A DNA stretch of 64,000 nucleotides from Colwellia sp. (GCA_013215295.1 JABSOZ010000021.1:20031-84030), one strand, 5' to 3'. Positions 1 to 10,721 are shown, counted from the stretch's first letter. The notes: generated from the sequence alone by a model not told the origin. Program-made: numbers and translations.

Positions 1-1144
1 AGTATTTCCTGATAAGGAACACTTTGGTCGAATTTTCTTTAACCAAGCCAATATGTCCGCGCAAGCCATTCCACAAATTGCGGTAGTTATGGGCTCTTGT
101 ACCGCCGGTGGTGCTTATGTACCTGCGATGTCAGACGAGTCAATCATTGTTAAAGAGCAAGGCACCATATTCTTAGCTGGGCCACCACTGGTAAAAGCAG
201 CAACTGGTGAAGTAGTAACTGCTGAAGACTTAGGTGGCGCAGATGTTCATTGTCGTACGTCCGGCGTGGCCGATCATTACGCACAAAATGACCACCATGC
301 TTTAGAAATCGCGCGTAATATCGTTGGTAATTTAAACCGCGTGAAACCGGTAACAATGAATATTCAACCGATTGTTGAACCAGCATACGACACACAAGAA
401 ATTTATGGTGTTATACCAAAAGATGCTCGCCAACCATTCGATATCCGTGAAATTATAGCCCGTGTTGTCGACGGTAGTAATTTCGATGAATTTAAAGCAC
501 TTTATGGCACAACACTCGTTTGTGGTTTTGCACGTATTTTTGGCTACCCCGTTGGCATTGTTGCTAATAACGGTATCCTCTTTGGCGAATCGGCACAAAA
601 AGGTGCTCACTTTATTGAGCTATGTGCACAAAGAAAAATCCCACTCGTTTTCTTACAAAACATTACTGGTTTTATGGTTGGTCAGCAATATGAAGCTGGT
701 GGTATCGCCAAACATGGCGCGAAAATGGTAACAGCTGTAGCCACAGCACAAGTGCCTAAATTTACCATGCTAATAGGTGGTAGTTTCGGTGCAGGTAACT
801 ACGGCATGTGTGGACGTGCCTACGATCCTCGTTTCTTATTTATGTGGCCAAATGCACGTATTTCAGTAATGGGCGGCGAACAAGCTGCTGGCGTTTTAGC
901 ACAAGTTAAGCGCGACCAAAAAGATAAACTCGGTGAAACTTGGAGTGAACAAGAAGAGAATGATTTCAAACAGCCTATTATTGATTCCTACGAACATCAA
1001 GGTCACCCTTATTATGCCTCAGCTCGTTTATGGGACGATGGTATTATCGACCCAGCTGATACACGACAAGTGTTAGGCTTAGCGATTTCTGCCTCTCTTA
1101 ATAAACCGATTGAGGATACCAAGTTCGGTATCTTCAGAATGTAG
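1..1144 (+). CDS. liuB: Methylcrotonyl-CoA carboxylase carboxyltransferase (beta) subunit, 5'-truncated by window edge
   Basis: The frame is open from base 2, before the first ATG at 53, and the upstream codons read as family sequence ([12 protein letters not shown]), so the gene starts outside the window. The product is the biotin-independent carboxyltransferase half of methylcrotonyl-CoA carboxylase. It moves carboxyl from biotin on LiuD to 3-methylcrotonyl-CoA in leucine degradation. Family marks include the glycine-rich stretch [16 protein letters not shown] and, near the end, [20 protein letters not shown] followed by [13 protein letters not shown]. The order liuB-liuC-liuD-liuE with gaps of 10 bases or fewer supports the call over propionyl-CoA carboxylase, whose operons lack liuE. 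Confidence 0.93.
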   Translation, partial: VFPDKEHFGRIFFNQANMSAQAIPQIAVVMGSCTAGGAYVPAMSDESIIVKEQGTIFLAGPPLVKAATGEVVTAEDLGGADVHCRTSGVADHYAQNDHHALEIARNIVGNLNRVKPVTMNIQPIVEPAYDTQEIYGVIPKDARQPFDIREIIARVVDGSNFDEFKALYGTTLVCGFARIFGYPVGIVANNGILFGESAQKGAHFIELCAQRKIPLVFLQNITGFMVGQQYEAGGIAKHGAKMVTAVATAQVPKFTMLIGGSFGAGNYGMCGRAYDPRFLFMWPNARISVMGGEQAAGVLAQVKRDQKDKLGETWSEQEENDFKQPIIDSYEHQGHPYYASARLWDDGIIDPADTRQVLGLAISASLNKPIEDTKFGIFRM

Positions 1145-1154
1145 GAGTAATAAA

Positions 1155-1979
1155 ATGACTACATTAAAAGAAATCTCCACTGGCCATGTATTATTTAACG
1201 TAGATCGTTATGGCGTGGCAACCGTGACGTTAAATAACCCAGATAAACACAATGCCTTTGACGATAAGATAATCGCTCAACTCACCATTATTTTCATGGA
1301 AATAGCCAAACGTGACGATATTAACGTTATGATTTTAGCATCAACAGGGAAAAGTTTTTCAGCGGGTGCTGACTTAGGTTGGATGAAACGCATGGCAAGT
1401 TATTCTTATGAAGATAACTTGAAAGACGCCAATGCCTTAGCCTATATGTTAAAAGCATTAAACTTTTTACCTCAAACAACTATTGCTCAAATTCAAGGTG
1501 CTGCTTTTGGCGGCGCAGTTGGATTAGCCAGTTGTTGTGACATTGTTATTGCCAGTAATAAAGCAAGCTTTTGTTTAAGTGAAGTTAAGCTTGGTTTAAT
1601 TCCAGCCACTATAAGTCCTTATGTGGTAAACGTTATTGGACAAAAAGCTAGCCGTCGTTACTTTCAAACCGCAGAACGTTTTTTTGCTGATAAAGCCCAA
1701 CAGTTAGGCTTAGTTGATGAGATTGTCAGTTTAGAAGAACTGGAAAACACCGTAATTAATATGGTGAGTACCATACTTAGCAACGGCCCTCAAGCCGTTC
1801 GTCAAGCGAAGAAATTAGCTTTAGATGTTGCTTATCAAGAAATAAATGACCACTTACTTAGTATTACCAGCGAACGAATAGCCACAATTCGCGTTTCAGA
1901 AGAAGGCCAAGAAGGCTTAACCGCTTTTTTTGACAAACGCCCAGCAAGCTGGCAAAAAGAACCGACGAGTGAAGGATAA
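1155..1979 (+). CDS. liuC: Methylglutaconyl-CoA hydratase (enoyl-CoA hydratase/isomerase family)
   Basis: This crotonase-fold protein of 274 residues hydrates 3-methylglutaconyl-CoA to HMG-CoA in leucine catabolism. The start is placed at the ATG preceded by GGAG (TAGGAGTAATAAAATG). The longer frame from 1110 would overlap liuB and has no ribosome site. Visible motifs are the CoA/oxyanion segment SFSAGADLGWMKRM, the second oxyanion segment QGAAFGGAVGLASCCDIVIA and the catalytic-Glu region SEVKLGLIPATISPYV. It lies between the two carboxylase subunits, the usual liu operon arrangement. The exact substrate comes from context; the fold is certain. Confidence 0.92.
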   Translation: MTTLKEISTGHVLFNVDRYGVATVTLNNPDKHNAFDDKIIAQLTIIFMEIAKRDDINVMILASTGKSFSAGADLGWMKRMASYSYEDNLKDANALAYMLKALNFLPQTTIAQIQGAAFGGAVGLASCCDIVIASNKASFCLSEVKLGLIPATISPYVVNVIGQKASRRYFQTAERFFADKAQQLGLVDEIVSLEELENTVINMVSTILSNGPQAVRQAKKLALDVAYQEINDHLLSITSERIATIRVSEEGQEGLTAFFDKRPASWQKEPTSEG

Positions 1980-1982
1980 AAC

Positions 1983-4037
1983 ATGACTCAATTAACAAAT
2001 AAAACAGCCAAAATGTTTACTAAAATTCTTATTGCCAACCGTGGTGAAATCGCCTGTCGCGTTATTAAGACAGCCCGTAAAATGGGTATTTTAACGGTTG
2101 CCGTATACTCTGATGCTGATGCTGACTCGCTTCATGTAAATATGGCTGATGAAGCAATTTATCTAGGCCCATCGCCCTCTCGTGAAAGTTACTTATTATC
2201 AGAAAAAGTCATTGCAGCGGCCAAGCGCACTGGCGCTCAAGCGATACATCCTGGTTATGGTTTTCTGTCTGAAAATGCTGATTTTTGTCGCATGTGTACC
2301 GATGAAAATATTACTTTTATTGGTCCTCCTGTTGCAGCAATTGAAGCGATGGGATCAAAATCTGCCGCTAAAAACATCATGGAAAAAGCCAATGTGCCAT
2401 TAGTACCAGGCTATCATGGTGATGACCAATCGGAAGCTATAATTAAGCAAGCCGCTGACGATATGGGTTATCCGGTATTATTGAAAGCTACTGCCGGTGG
2501 TGGCGGTAAAGGCATGCGACAAGTTTGGAGTGAAAGCGAATTTAGTGAAGGTTTTTATTCAGCTAAACGTGAAGCAATGTCATCGTTTGGTGATGATAGA
2601 ATGCTGGTTGAAAAATACTTAACGCAACCTCGTCACGTAGAAATTCAAGTGTTTTGTGATAATCATGGCCATGCGGTTTATTTATTTGAACGTGACTGCT
2701 CGGTTCAACGTCGTCATCAAAAAGTTATTGAAGAAGCACCAGCATTTGGCATGAGTGAAGACTTACGCAAAGCTATGGGTGAGACAGCAATAAAATCAGC
2801 TCAGGCTATTGGTTATCAAGGTGCGGGTACTGTTGAGTTTTTACTCGATGTTGACGGTTCATTCTACTTTATGGAAATGAATACTCGTCTACAGGTTGAA
2901 CACCCTGTTACTGAAATGATCAGCGGACAAGATCTAGTAGAATGGCAGTTAAGAGTCGCTGCAGGAGAAGTTTTACCAAAAACACAAGAACAGCTTGTTA
3001 TAAACGGGCATGCGTTTGAAGCACGTATTTACGCGGAAGATCCTAACAATGACTTCTTACCGGCAACCGGCACTTTAGACTTTTTACAACCTCCAGTAGA
3101 AAGTGAACATGTGCGTGTTGATACGGGCGTTCGTCAAGGTGATGAGGTCAGCGTATTTTACGATCCGATGATCGCTAAATTAATTGTGTGGGATGAAAGC
3201 CGCGAAAAAGCATTACAACGTTTAACGAAGGCTCTATCTGAATATCGGATTAATGGCGTAACCACCAATATTGATTTTCTCTATAATGTTGCCACGTCAA
3301 AACCCTTCATTAATGAAGAAATTGATACCAGTTTTATTGAAAAATACGACAGTGAAATATTTCATGATGACCAGCAAACACTTGCTGATGAATTACCAAT
3401 GGCTGCCTTATATTTAGTACTTGCCCTTGCTGATAATGCAAAACAAAAAGCAGCAACAACTACCGACCCTTACTCACCTTGGAATAACACTAATGCATGG
3501 CGTTCAAATGAAGCACATATTCATCAGTTAGTATTAGCGCATAACGACGTAGAATATCCAGTTACGGTTGAACAAAAGCGCCAAAGTAATAAAAGCTATT
3601 ATTTAATTTCTGTTGGCGAGCGTACCGTAGATTGCCAAGGCCGAATTGATGGCGATACGTTACATGTCAGTATTGACGGTTATCGTAGCCAAGCAACGAT
3701 TGCTCATAACATTTCAAATTCAGGCGACCAAATCAGTTTGTACCGCCAGAACGGTGTCTTTAATTTTATTCATATTAAACCTGATTGTGGCGATAGCGAT
3801 GACAACGAAAATCATGGCGGCTTAATTGCACCGATGAACGGCACTATGGTTAGCGTGTTAGTAAAAGCAGGCGATGTTGTCACTAAAGGTCAATCGTTAA
3901 TGATTATGGAAGCCATGAAAATGGAACATACTATTAAGGCGCCTGAAAATGGCACCATTGATACATTATTTTATACTGAAGGTGAAATGGTTGATGGTGG
4001 CAGTGAGCTACTTGCATTCACTGCTGAGGAATCCTAA
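1983..4037 (+). CDS. liuD: Methylcrotonyl-CoA carboxylase biotin-containing (alpha) subunit
   Basis: The 684-residue protein joins biotin carboxylase and biotin carrier domains. The N-terminal Rossmann segment [17 protein letters not shown] begins near residue 15. The ATP-grasp glycine loop GGGGKGM lies near residue 170, and [14 protein letters not shown] marks the biotin carboxylase active site near 300. The carrier motif EAMKMEH has its biotin-accepting Lys at about 646, 37 residues from the end. It starts 3 bases after liuC behind GAAGGA; a second ATG ten codons in (2013) matches the usual family start and cannot be excluded. The stop overlaps the liuE start (TAATG), so translation is coupled. 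Confidence 0.95.
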   Translation: MTQLTNKTAKMFTKILIANRGEIACRVIKTARKMGILTVAVYSDADADSLHVNMADEAIYLGPSPSRESYLLSEKVIAAAKRTGAQAIHPGYGFLSENADFCRMCTDENITFIGPPVAAIEAMGSKSAAKNIMEKANVPLVPGYHGDDQSEAIIKQAADDMGYPVLLKATAGGGGKGMRQVWSESEFSEGFYSAKREAMSSFGDDRMLVEKYLTQPRHVEIQVFCDNHGHAVYLFERDCSVQRRHQKVIEEAPAFGMSEDLRKAMGETAIKSAQAIGYQGAGTVEFLLDVDGSFYFMEMNTRLQVEHPVTEMISGQDLVEWQLRVAAGEVLPKTQEQLVINGHAFEARIYAEDPNNDFLPATGTLDFLQPPVESEHVRVDTGVRQGDEVSVFYDPMIAKLIVWDESREKALQRLTKALSEYRINGVTTNIDFLYNVATSKPFINEEIDTSFIEKYDSEIFHDDQQTLADELPMAALYLVLALADNAKQKAATTTDPYSPWNNTNAWRSNEAHIHQLVLAHNDVEYPVTVEQKRQSNKSYYLISVGERTVDCQGRIDGDTLHVSIDGYRSQATIAHNISNSGDQISLYRQNGVFNFIHIKPDCGDSDDNENHGGLIAPMNGTMVSVLVKAGDVVTKGQSLMIMEAMKMEHTIKAPENGTIDTLFYTEGEMVDGGSELLAFTAEES

Positions 4038-4957
4038 TGATCTCTAATACAAATAACGAATTTCCTGAACATGTAAAAATCGTTGAAGTTGGACCTCGTG
4101 ATGGTCTACAGAATGAGAAACAACACATTAGTGCAGAAGATAAAGTAACGCTGATTAACCTTCTCACTGATGCAGGTATTAATTACATTGAAAGTGGCAG
4201 TTTTGTATCGCCTAAATGGGTGCCACAAATGGCAACATCTAGCGATGTTTTCAATGCAATAACCCGTAAAGAAGGTGTTACTTACGCTGCACTTACACCC
4301 AATATGAAAGGCTTTGAAGCAGCGATGGCCGTTAATGCTAATGAAGTAGCTATTTTCGGCGCAGCTTCGGAAGCTTTTAGCCAGAAGAACATCAACTGCT
4401 CAATTGCAGAAAGCCTTGAGCGCTTTGAACCGATAATGACTGCAGCTAAGCAAGCAAACGTTCCTGTTCGTGGATATGTATCTTGCGTGGTTGGTTGTCC
4501 CTATGAAGGGGAAATTGAACCCGAGCAAGTTGCACTGGTTGCTGAAAAACTATACAAAATGGGCTGCTATGAAATTTCATTAGGTGACACCGTTGGTGTT
4601 GGCACTCCGCTCAGCGTACAGAAGATGTTACAGGCAGTAAGCGCCCGTGTACCAAAGGCTAAACTAGCGGTTCATTTTCATGATACTTATGGTCAAGCGT
4701 TAACTAACATTTACACCGCTCTACAAAATGGTATTTCTGTTATCGACAGCGCTATTGCTGGTTCAGGCGGTTGCCCTTATGCTAAGGGCGCTTCAGGTAA
4801 CGTTGCCACTGAAGATGTTGTTTATTTACTGAATGGTTTAAAAATAAAAACCGATATAGATCTCGATAAACTTGTAAAAGCGGGTTGGTTTATCAGTGAT
4901 AAATTAGGTAAAACACCTTCATCAAAAGTATCTAATGCGTACCGCGCACAAGCGTAA
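4037..4957 (+). CDS. liuE: Hydroxymethylglutaryl-CoA lyase
   Basis: The 306-residue TIM-barrel lyase cleaves HMG-CoA to acetoacetate and acetyl-CoA, the last step of the leucine branch. The HMGL family motifs are all present: [12 protein letters not shown] near residue 17, the metal-binding HFHDTYGQ, and the active-site cysteine signature [19 protein letters not shown]. The ATG overlaps the liuD stop by one base. Acetoacetate made here is the substrate of ScoAB, encoded directly downstream. The symbols mvaB and yngG are used for the same enzyme in other genomes. Confidence 0.95.
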   Translation: MISNTNNEFPEHVKIVEVGPRDGLQNEKQHISAEDKVTLINLLTDAGINYIESGSFVSPKWVPQMATSSDVFNAITRKEGVTYAALTPNMKGFEAAMAVNANEVAIFGAASEAFSQKNINCSIAESLERFEPIMTAAKQANVPVRGYVSCVVGCPYEGEIEPEQVALVAEKLYKMGCYEISLGDTVGVGTPLSVQKMLQAVSARVPKAKLAVHFHDTYGQALTNIYTALQNGISVIDSAIAGSGGCPYAKGASGNVATEDVVYLLNGLKIKTDIDLDKLVKAGWFISDKLGKTPSSKVSNAYRAQA

Positions 4958-5085
4958 TTTAAAACACAATATCATGCAGATGAAACCTTAGCCTAAAAGA
5001 ACATATCAAAAGATATAATCTAAAAAGCTCATCTGCACTTTTTTATTCAAATAGTAAAAAATAAGAATTTAATGAGGATTGAATA

Positions 5086-5793
5086 ATGGCAGGATTTGAC
5101 AAAGTAGTATCAACCTACGAAGAAGCTATGGCAGGGCTCGAAGACGGTATGACCGTAATTTCAGGTGGCTTTGGTTTATGTGGCATTGCAGAAAACCTAA
5201 TTAATGAAATAAAACGCAAAGGTACCAAAGAGTTAACAATGGTTTCAAATAACTGTGGCGTTGATGACTTTGGTCTAGGTGTATTGCTACAGGATCGTCA
5301 AATCAAAAAAATTGTCGCATCATATGTCGGTGAAAACGCAGAGTTTGAACGTCAAATGATGAATGGTGAACTAGAAGTAGAGCTCACACCACAAGGTACA
5401 TTGGCTGAAAAAATGCGTGCCGGTGGTGCTGGTATCCCTGCATTCTTTACTGCAACAGGTTATGGAACACCCGTCGCTGATGGCAAGGAAGAACGTGAAA
5501 TTGACGGCAGAATGTATATTCTAGAGCATGCAATCAAAGGTGACTTCGCCATTATTAAAGCGTGGAAAGCCGATCGTTACGGTAACTTAGTTTTTAGAAA
5601 AACCGCACGTAACTTTAACCCTATGGCTGCAACAGCCGGTAAAATAACAGTCGTTGAAGTTGAAGAAATAGTTGAACCCGGAGAGCTAGACCCAGATCAA
5701 ATCCACACTCCAGGTATATATGTTAATCGCCTTATTTTAGGTACATTTGAAAAACGCATTGAACAACGAACTGTTCGAACTGCTCAGTCATAA
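5086..5793 (+). CDS. scoA: Succinyl-CoA:3-ketoacid CoA-transferase, subunit A
   Basis: The 235-residue alpha subunit of the heterodimeric family I CoA-transferase activates acetoacetate to acetoacetyl-CoA using succinyl-CoA. The glycine-rich CoA-binding segment [14 protein letters not shown] is near residue 36, and [15 protein letters not shown] follows mid-protein. The ATG sits behind TGAGGATTGAATA. The 128-base gap after liuE shows no clear terminator, so scoAB may be read from the liu promoter as well as its own. It could act on another 3-oxoacid, but the liu neighbourhood argues for acetoacetate. Confidence 0.93.
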   Translation: MAGFDKVVSTYEEAMAGLEDGMTVISGGFGLCGIAENLINEIKRKGTKELTMVSNNCGVDDFGLGVLLQDRQIKKIVASYVGENAEFERQMMNGELEVELTPQGTLAEKMRAGGAGIPAFFTATGYGTPVADGKEEREIDGRMYILEHAIKGDFAIIKAWKADRYGNLVFRKTARNFNPMAATAGKITVVEVEEIVEPGELDPDQIHTPGIYVNRLILGTFEKRIEQRTVRTAQS

Positions 5794-5813
5794 CGAATTC
5801 CGGAGATTAAATA

Positions 5814-6470
5814 ATGGCTTTAACAAGAGAACAGCTAGCACAACGCGTAGCGCAAGAATTACAAGACGGTTATTACGTTAATTTAGGTATAGGCATTCCC
5901 ACTTTAGTCGCCAACTATATTCCAAAAGAAATAGAAGTGATGTTGCAATCTGAGAATGGTTTACTGGGTATGGGACAATTTCCTACCGAAGACGAAATTG
6001 ATGCTGACTTAATTAATGCCGGGAAACAAACAGTAACAATGGCAACCGGCGCTTCTGTATTTGATAGCGCAGAGTCATTTGCCATGATCCGTGGTGGTCA
6101 TGTCGACTTAACAGTACTTGGCGCTTTTGAAGTAGATGTAAACGGTAATATCGCTTCATATATGATCCCAGGCAAACTTATTAAAGGTATGGGTGGGGCT
6201 ATGGACTTAGTTGCTGGCGCAGATAACATTATTGTCACCATGACGCATGCTTCTAAACATGGCGTATCAAAACTTCTATCAAACTGTACTCTGCCATTAA
6301 CAGGTAAAGGATGTATTAAAAAAGTGCTCACTGATTTAGCATATATCGAAATAAAAGAAGGTAAATTTCATTTAGTTGAGCGAGCACCAGGCGTCAGCGT
6401 TGATGAAATTATAAAACTTACGGAAGGTGAATTGGTTATTCCCAATAATGTTCCTGAAATGAAACTTTAA
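5814..6470 (+). CDS. scoB: Succinyl-CoA:3-ketoacid CoA-transferase, subunit B
   Basis: The 218-residue beta subunit carries the catalytic glutamate, Glu47, in the motif SENGLLGMG; LGIGIPTLVANYIP precedes it. It starts 20 bases after scoA behind a CCGGAGATT ribosome site, so the two are cotranscribed. With LiuB-E it completes conversion of leucine carbon to acetoacetyl-CoA. A strong terminator follows 30 bases after the stop. Confidence 0.94.
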   Translation: MALTREQLAQRVAQELQDGYYVNLGIGIPTLVANYIPKEIEVMLQSENGLLGMGQFPTEDEIDADLINAGKQTVTMATGASVFDSAESFAMIRGGHVDLTVLGAFEVDVNGNIASYMIPGKLIKGMGGAMDLVAGADNIIVTMTHASKHGVSKLLSNCTLPLTGKGCIKKVLTDLAYIEIKEGKFHLVERAPGVSVDEIIKLTEGELVIPNNVPEMKL

Positions 6471-6500
6471 CAAATAACTAATAAGCGTTTACTTAGACTT

Positions 6501-6530
6501 AACAAAAAGAGAGTAAACTCTCTTTTTGTT
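6501..6530 (+). terminator. Rho-independent terminator after scoB
   Basis: A perfect 14-bp inverted repeat (6501-6514 with 6517-6530) ends in CTCTCTTTTTGTT. The right arm itself supplies the U-rich tail. It lies 30 bases past scoB and closes the liu-sco transcription unit. Confidence 0.8.
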
Positions 6531-6730
6531 ATCCCAATTTAGTGTAAAACAAAATCATCATTACACTAATCTATAAAAATAAAAAACAATTATCTTTTGA
6601 TTTATAACAATAAAAACAACCTTCAGGTTTATGTCCTACAACAAAAATCCTTTCTATCTCGCAAAACAGCACAAAAATTGCACATTTGTCTTGCAATTTA
6701 TTTTTCTATTAGCAATACTTAAAGAGACAA

Positions 6731-6856
6731 AGAAAAGGCAAGGCACGCGAAATCGTGTTACGCAAAACCACCGGTCTAAGGGATTTATATTTTATAAATA
6801 TAATTTCTATGACAGCGGAGTCACCTCATTATTTAAGGTACATCCCGTGGTTTTTT
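6731..6856 (+). ncRNA. Candidate cyclic-di-GMP-I (GEMM) riboswitch upstream of the DUF3718 gene
   Basis: The stretch carries the conserved GEMM pieces in order. GGCAAGG is at 6738, then a small hairpin CACG-CGAAAT-CGTG (6744-6757). TTACGCAAAACCACCGG at 6758-6774 resembles the family core ACGCAAAGCC-CCGG, and CTAA follows. A second hairpin pairs 6781-6792 with 6796-6807, and GACAGCGGAGTCACC is at 6811-6825. Downstream, ATCCC-GTGGTTTT (6842-6854) can pair back to AAAACCAC and GGGAT inside the aptamer and ends in a T run, a plausible expression platform. Motif order is seen directly; the ligand is inferred from the family. A covariance-model scan was not possible. Confidence 0.72.
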
Positions 6857-6893
6857 CCTTTACTAACTAATATTACTTATTAAGGTTATTAAA

Positions 6894-7256
6894 ATGAAAA
6901 AATTATTACTAGCTTCTACCATCACTATTTTAACATTGACGTCTGTTGTATCGGCGCCGAAAGCACAAGCTGCTAACATCGCTCAAAGCGTTTGTCAGTA
7001 TGTAGCTGCTGACGACAAGAAACGCATGCGTACATTCTTAAAAAAGAATAAATTAAAAATACGTACTATTTTTAAAGGTATTCAGTGTAATGGCAAGAAT
7101 CTGTTGGCGTTTGCATCAGATAAAGGTTCAGTTAAAACAGGTTCTTTGATGATTTCAAAATTACCAAAGAAAGTTGTTTCAGCTAACTTAGCGATGATGT
7201 TGCAAACCGGATCGCAACCATTGATAGACGCAGCTAACAAACGCGTTAGCAGCTAA
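6894..7256 (+). CDS. DUF3718 domain-containing secreted protein
   Basis: This 120-residue protein has a Sec signal peptide ending about AQA-A at residue 26. The mature part is small and basic with two cysteines (Cys34 and Cys65), the second in FKGIQCNGKNLLAFA. That layout matches DUF3718, a family of unknown function common in Alteromonadales; the two cysteines probably form a disulfide in the periplasm. The ATG follows AAGGTTATTAAA. The upstream GEMM-like leader suggests expression responds to cyclic-di-GMP, so a role in the surface-attachment or motility switch is a guess. Confidence 0.8.
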   Translation: MKKLLLASTITILTLTSVVSAPKAQAANIAQSVCQYVAADDKKRMRTFLKKNKLKIRTIFKGIQCNGKNLLAFASDKGSVKTGSLMISKLPKKVVSANLAMMLQTGSQPLIDAANKRVSS

Positions 7257-7330
7257 ACTTATTATTTAGTAGCCGTTATTTGTTAAACCAAGTGTACAGT
7301 TTTACTAGATAATAATTCTATGTCATTTAG

Positions 7331-7360
7331 AAAAGTCTGCTTAAGCAGGCTTTTTTTTAT
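7331..7360 (+). terminator. Rho-independent terminator after the DUF3718 gene
   Basis: The stem AAAAGTCTGC with GCAGGCTTTT (one G-T pair, loop TTAA) is followed by a run of T. It lies about 75 bases past the stop. Confidence 0.8.
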
Positions 7361-7456
7361 CAATTTTATTTCAAAACTATTTTTTATCACACTAAACTAG
7401 CACAGCGCTAAAAAACTGATTACACTAAAGTTATACTTGAAAATATTGCGATTTAC

Positions 7457-8611
7457 ATGTCAAAAAAAAGAAACTATAAAGACAGTAAGAATGCTTTAGT
7501 GCTTACAGGCGGTGGAGCCCGTGCAGCATATCAAGTAGGCGTACTTTCAGCAATATCCAAATTTGTCCCAAGAAACCACGGCATTCCCTTTCCTATCATA
7601 TGTGGTACCTCAGCAGGAGCCATCAACACTACGGCATTAGCATGTTACTCTTCATGCTTTCATTTAGGTGTAAAAAAATTAGAGTGGGTTTGGAAAAATA
7701 TTAATACCAGTAGGATTTATCATAGTGATGGCATACGCGTTTTTTCTCATTTAGCCAAAGGTATGCTTGCTAGTTTCCAAGCTGATTATGCGAATAAAAG
7801 TGCCCGGAGCTTGCTGAACAATGCCCCTCTTCGTGACTTGTTGAACATGGTTGTTGATTTTAAACGTATAGATACTAATATTTTAAGGGGATATCTATCA
7901 GCCGTATCTATAACCGCTTCAAGCTATAGTAATGGAGATTCCATCAGTTTTTACCAATCTGAAGAGTCTATCTCACCTTGGTTTAGAGCGAAGCGACGGG
8001 GGGAGCCTTGTCAAATTAATAGTGAACATTTAATGGCATCTGCCGCTATTCCATTAGTATTCCCTTCAATCAAAATTCGCCAGGAACATTATGGTGATGG
8101 TTCCATACATCAGTTGTCACCACTAAGTCCGGCAATCCATTTAGGGGGTGAGAACCTCTTCGTTGTAGGTGTAGAACAGCCAAAAGAGCCTATCCATAAT
8201 AAAGTCAATAATCCTCATCCCCCAACTGCGGCTACTGTAGCTGGTCATTTACTTGATAGTATTTTTTCGGATACTTTGCAAAGTGATATTGAACGTATGG
8301 AGCGAATTAACGAAACAATAAAACTGATCCCCCAACACCTTAGAAAAGATACTGAGGGTCTGAAGCCTATTTCATCCTTCATAATTAATCCAAGTCATGA
8401 TTTTAATGCTATGGCCGTGGATTACTTCTCTGATTTACCTTTGTCTATACGTTTATTATTACGTAGTGTAGGTATATCTAATGACTCTGAATCAAGTATG
8501 GTGAGTTATCTACTTTTTGAGAAAAATTATTGCCGTCAATTAATAAAACTAGGCTTTGAAGATACCATGGAAAAAGAAACCGCTATAAGACAATTTCTTT
8601 CTCTCGACTAG
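7457..8611 (+). CDS. Patatin-like phospholipase family protein
   Basis: The 384-residue protein has the patatin catalytic dyad. The oxyanion loop GGGARA is at residues 18-23, the nucleophile Ser52 sits in GTSAG, and the Asp lies in YGDGS near residue 213. The family hydrolyses acyl esters of phospholipids or neutral lipids. No signal peptide or membrane segment is seen, so it is cytoplasmic or peripheral. It stands alone between a terminator and a convergent antiporter gene. The ATG has no good Shine-Dalgarno sequence, but no better start precedes the GGG loop. Confidence 0.88.
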   Translation: MSKKRNYKDSKNALVLTGGGARAAYQVGVLSAISKFVPRNHGIPFPIICGTSAGAINTTALACYSSCFHLGVKKLEWVWKNINTSRIYHSDGIRVFSHLAKGMLASFQADYANKSARSLLNNAPLRDLLNMVVDFKRIDTNILRGYLSAVSITASSYSNGDSISFYQSEESISPWFRAKRRGEPCQINSEHLMASAAIPLVFPSIKIRQEHYGDGSIHQLSPLSPAIHLGGENLFVVGVEQPKEPIHNKVNNPHPPTAATVAGHLLDSIFSDTLQSDIERMERINETIKLIPQHLRKDTEGLKPISSFIINPSHDFNAMAVDYFSDLPLSIRLLLRSVGISNDSESSMVSYLLFEKNYCRQLIKLGFEDTMEKETAIRQFLSLD

Positions 8612-8753
8612 TATTTTGTACCCCTTTGATTAATGATGAGATCTGATTTTTCATGAAGAAAAACAGACAAATACAAAACATAAAATTTAGTCAGTCGTTA
8701 TTCGTTTTAACCTATAAAAAATGAGCAGATAGATAATGAACTTGGTATTAGTA

Positions 8754-10721
8754 CTAATCTCCGTCTTGAACAAAACGTTCTACACGTTCTACTCTTCTTG
8801 GTTTACCACGAACAATTAATGTATCTTGAGCTTGCAGAATAGTCGTTTCGTCTGGCTGCTCAGTTTCGACATCATCTCGGCGAAGGGCAACAACAGTCAC
8901 TCGTTTTGCTGTTAAATTCAGCGAGGCAATAGAATGGCCAATCGCAAATGAATTTTCTGTCAAAATAATACCATTGGCAAACTCAATACGATCCATAGCT
9001 TCTGGGCTCATATCCGTTTGTTCGCCTTGAAAAAAACCATGCAAATGACTGTAATGATCTTTACGTTCTTTTTGTACACGTCGCATAATGCGTGAAAAAG
9101 GGACACCTGTCAGTGACAAAACTTGTGACACAAGCATCAAACTACCTTCTAGGCTCTCTGGCACCACTTGATTAGCGCCAGCTTCTTGAAGTGCATCTAG
9201 TTGATCATCATTGCGAGTACGTACCAGAATAGGCACATCAGGCGACAATGACCTAACCTTCTGAACAACATCCAGTGATTGCTTGTCATCTCCGAAAGCA
9301 ATCACAACAAGTTTAGCTTGAGATAAATGCGCTGCTTTTAATAACTCCGCTTGTCTTGAAGAGCCAAAAAGGATATTTTCTCCTGCTTCTCTAGCCTTGG
9401 TAGTACGTAAAGGGTCGATATCAATTGCGACAAACTTTATAGACTCTTGCTTTAAAAAGCGGCTTACTGTTTGCCCTACTCGTCCGAATCCACAAATAAT
9501 AACGTGATCCTTTAAGTCAGTATTCTCTGGTAATTCAGCTAAATGTTCCGTTTTTATCGGTGTTTCTTTACTGAGTGAAATTGACCATTTTCGCGCATTA
9601 TCAATCATATATGGGGTTATCGCCATACTTAACACACCAGCGCCTAACAATATAGAGGCTGTTTCAACAGGCAATAATTCAACTTGGTTGGCTAATGCAA
9701 TAAGCACAAAGCCGAACTCTCCCATCTGAGCAAGCATGATACCTGAAGCCCAAGCATCTTTAGAAGCTTCTCCTGCACGCATAGCAAGAAAAGCGATAAC
9801 AAGAATTTTAACCAGCATGAAGCTGACCATAAGACCAACAATAACGAATGGTGAAGAATAAACAATACCAATATCGAGTTTCATGCCGACGGTCACAAAA
9901 AACAGACCAAGCAAAATATCTCGATATGGTCGAATATCAGCTTCAAGCTGATGTTTATATTGACTCTCTCCTAACATCATTCCTGCAAGGAAAGCACCTA
10001 GCGCCATAGATAGACCAAACCATTGTGTTAAAGAAGAGGCAACTAGCGTTACTAACAAGGTTGTCAGTACAAACAATTCGTCTGTTCTCACTTGCGCAAC
10101 TAAATTAAATAAACGTGGTAAAAACCATTTACCTGCAAACATTAATATTGCGACAACAAATACGCCTTTCACTAAAGCGATTAATAACTCAACTGCCATT
10201 GAGGTATCTGACTCTTGAGCAAACATTGGGATAATTATTAAGAGGGGAACAACAGCAACATCTTGAAAAAGTAAGATAGCAACAGATAATTGCCCCGACT
10301 TTCTTTTCATTGCACCTGTTTCACTCAATTGTCGAATGACAATAGCCGTTGATGAAAGCGCTAAAATACCTCCAATAATTAGGGCACTAGCAAATGTTTG
10401 ACCGAAAAAGAGCGCAACCCCCATAAAAAAAACTAACGATATGCCTACTTGCAAACTACCTACAGCTAATACTAGATGACGCATAGCCATTAGTTTTGGT
10501 AATGAAAACTCTAAGCCAAGCGTAAACAGTAAAAAAACAATGCCCAATTCTGCAAAATGATCATAATCAACTTGATCTTGTGCCAAAGCAAAACCATGCT
10601 CACCTACAAGCATTCCAGCAACTAAATAAGCAAGGATTGCAGGTAAATGTAACCGACGAAATAACCAAACGATGAGTACCGCACTAGATAGAATTGCTAA
10701 GAGTTCAAAATGACCTGCCAC
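8754..10721 (-). CDS. Monovalent cation:proton antiporter 2 (KefB/KefC-like) with RCK domains
   Basis: The 655-residue inner-membrane protein has a hydrophobic half of about 12 segments (residues 1-375). A Rossmann RCK_N domain follows (DHVIICGFGRVGQTVSRFL, near 400), then an RCK_C/TrkA-C domain near 570-650. This is the CPA2 layout of KefB, KefC and YbaL, which exchange K+ or Na+ for H+ under nucleotide or glutathione control. The start is GTG at 10721 with AAGGA six bases upstream. No KefF/KefG-type ancillary gene is adjacent, so glutathione gating is not shown. Confidence 0.9.
   Translation of the reverse strand: MAGHFELLAILSSAVLIVWLFRRLHLPAILAYLVAGMLVGEHGFALAQDQVDYDHFAELGIVFLLFTLGLEFSLPKLMAMRHLVLAVGSLQVGISLVFFMGVALFFGQTFASALIIGGILALSSTAIVIRQLSETGAMKRKSGQLSVAILLFQDVAVVPLLIIIPMFAQESDTSMAVELLIALVKGVFVVAILMFAGKWFLPRLFNLVAQVRTDELFVLTTLLVTLVASSLTQWFGLSMALGAFLAGMMLGESQYKHQLEADIRPYRDILLGLFFVTVGMKLDIGIVYSSPFVIVGLMVSFMLVKILVIAFLAMRAGEASKDAWASGIMLAQMGEFGFVLIALANQVELLPVETASILLGAGVLSMAITPYMIDNARKWSISLSKETPIKTEHLAELPENTDLKDHVIICGFGRVGQTVSRFLKQESIKFVAIDIDPLRTTKAREAGENILFGSSRQAELLKAAHLSQAKLVVIAFGDDKQSLDVVQKVRSLSPDVPILVRTRNDDQLDALQEAGANQVVPESLEGSLMLVSQVLSLTGVPFSRIMRRVQKERKDHYSHLHGFFQGEQTDMSPEAMDRIEFANGIILTENSFAIGHSIASLNLTAKRVTVVALRRDDVETEQPDETTILQAQDTLIVRGKPRRVERVERFVQDGD

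Noticed and set aside
6631..6870. 79-codon open frame before the DUF3718 gene
   Set aside because: It lies across the riboswitch-like leader, has no ribosome site and a composition unlike the neighbouring proteins.
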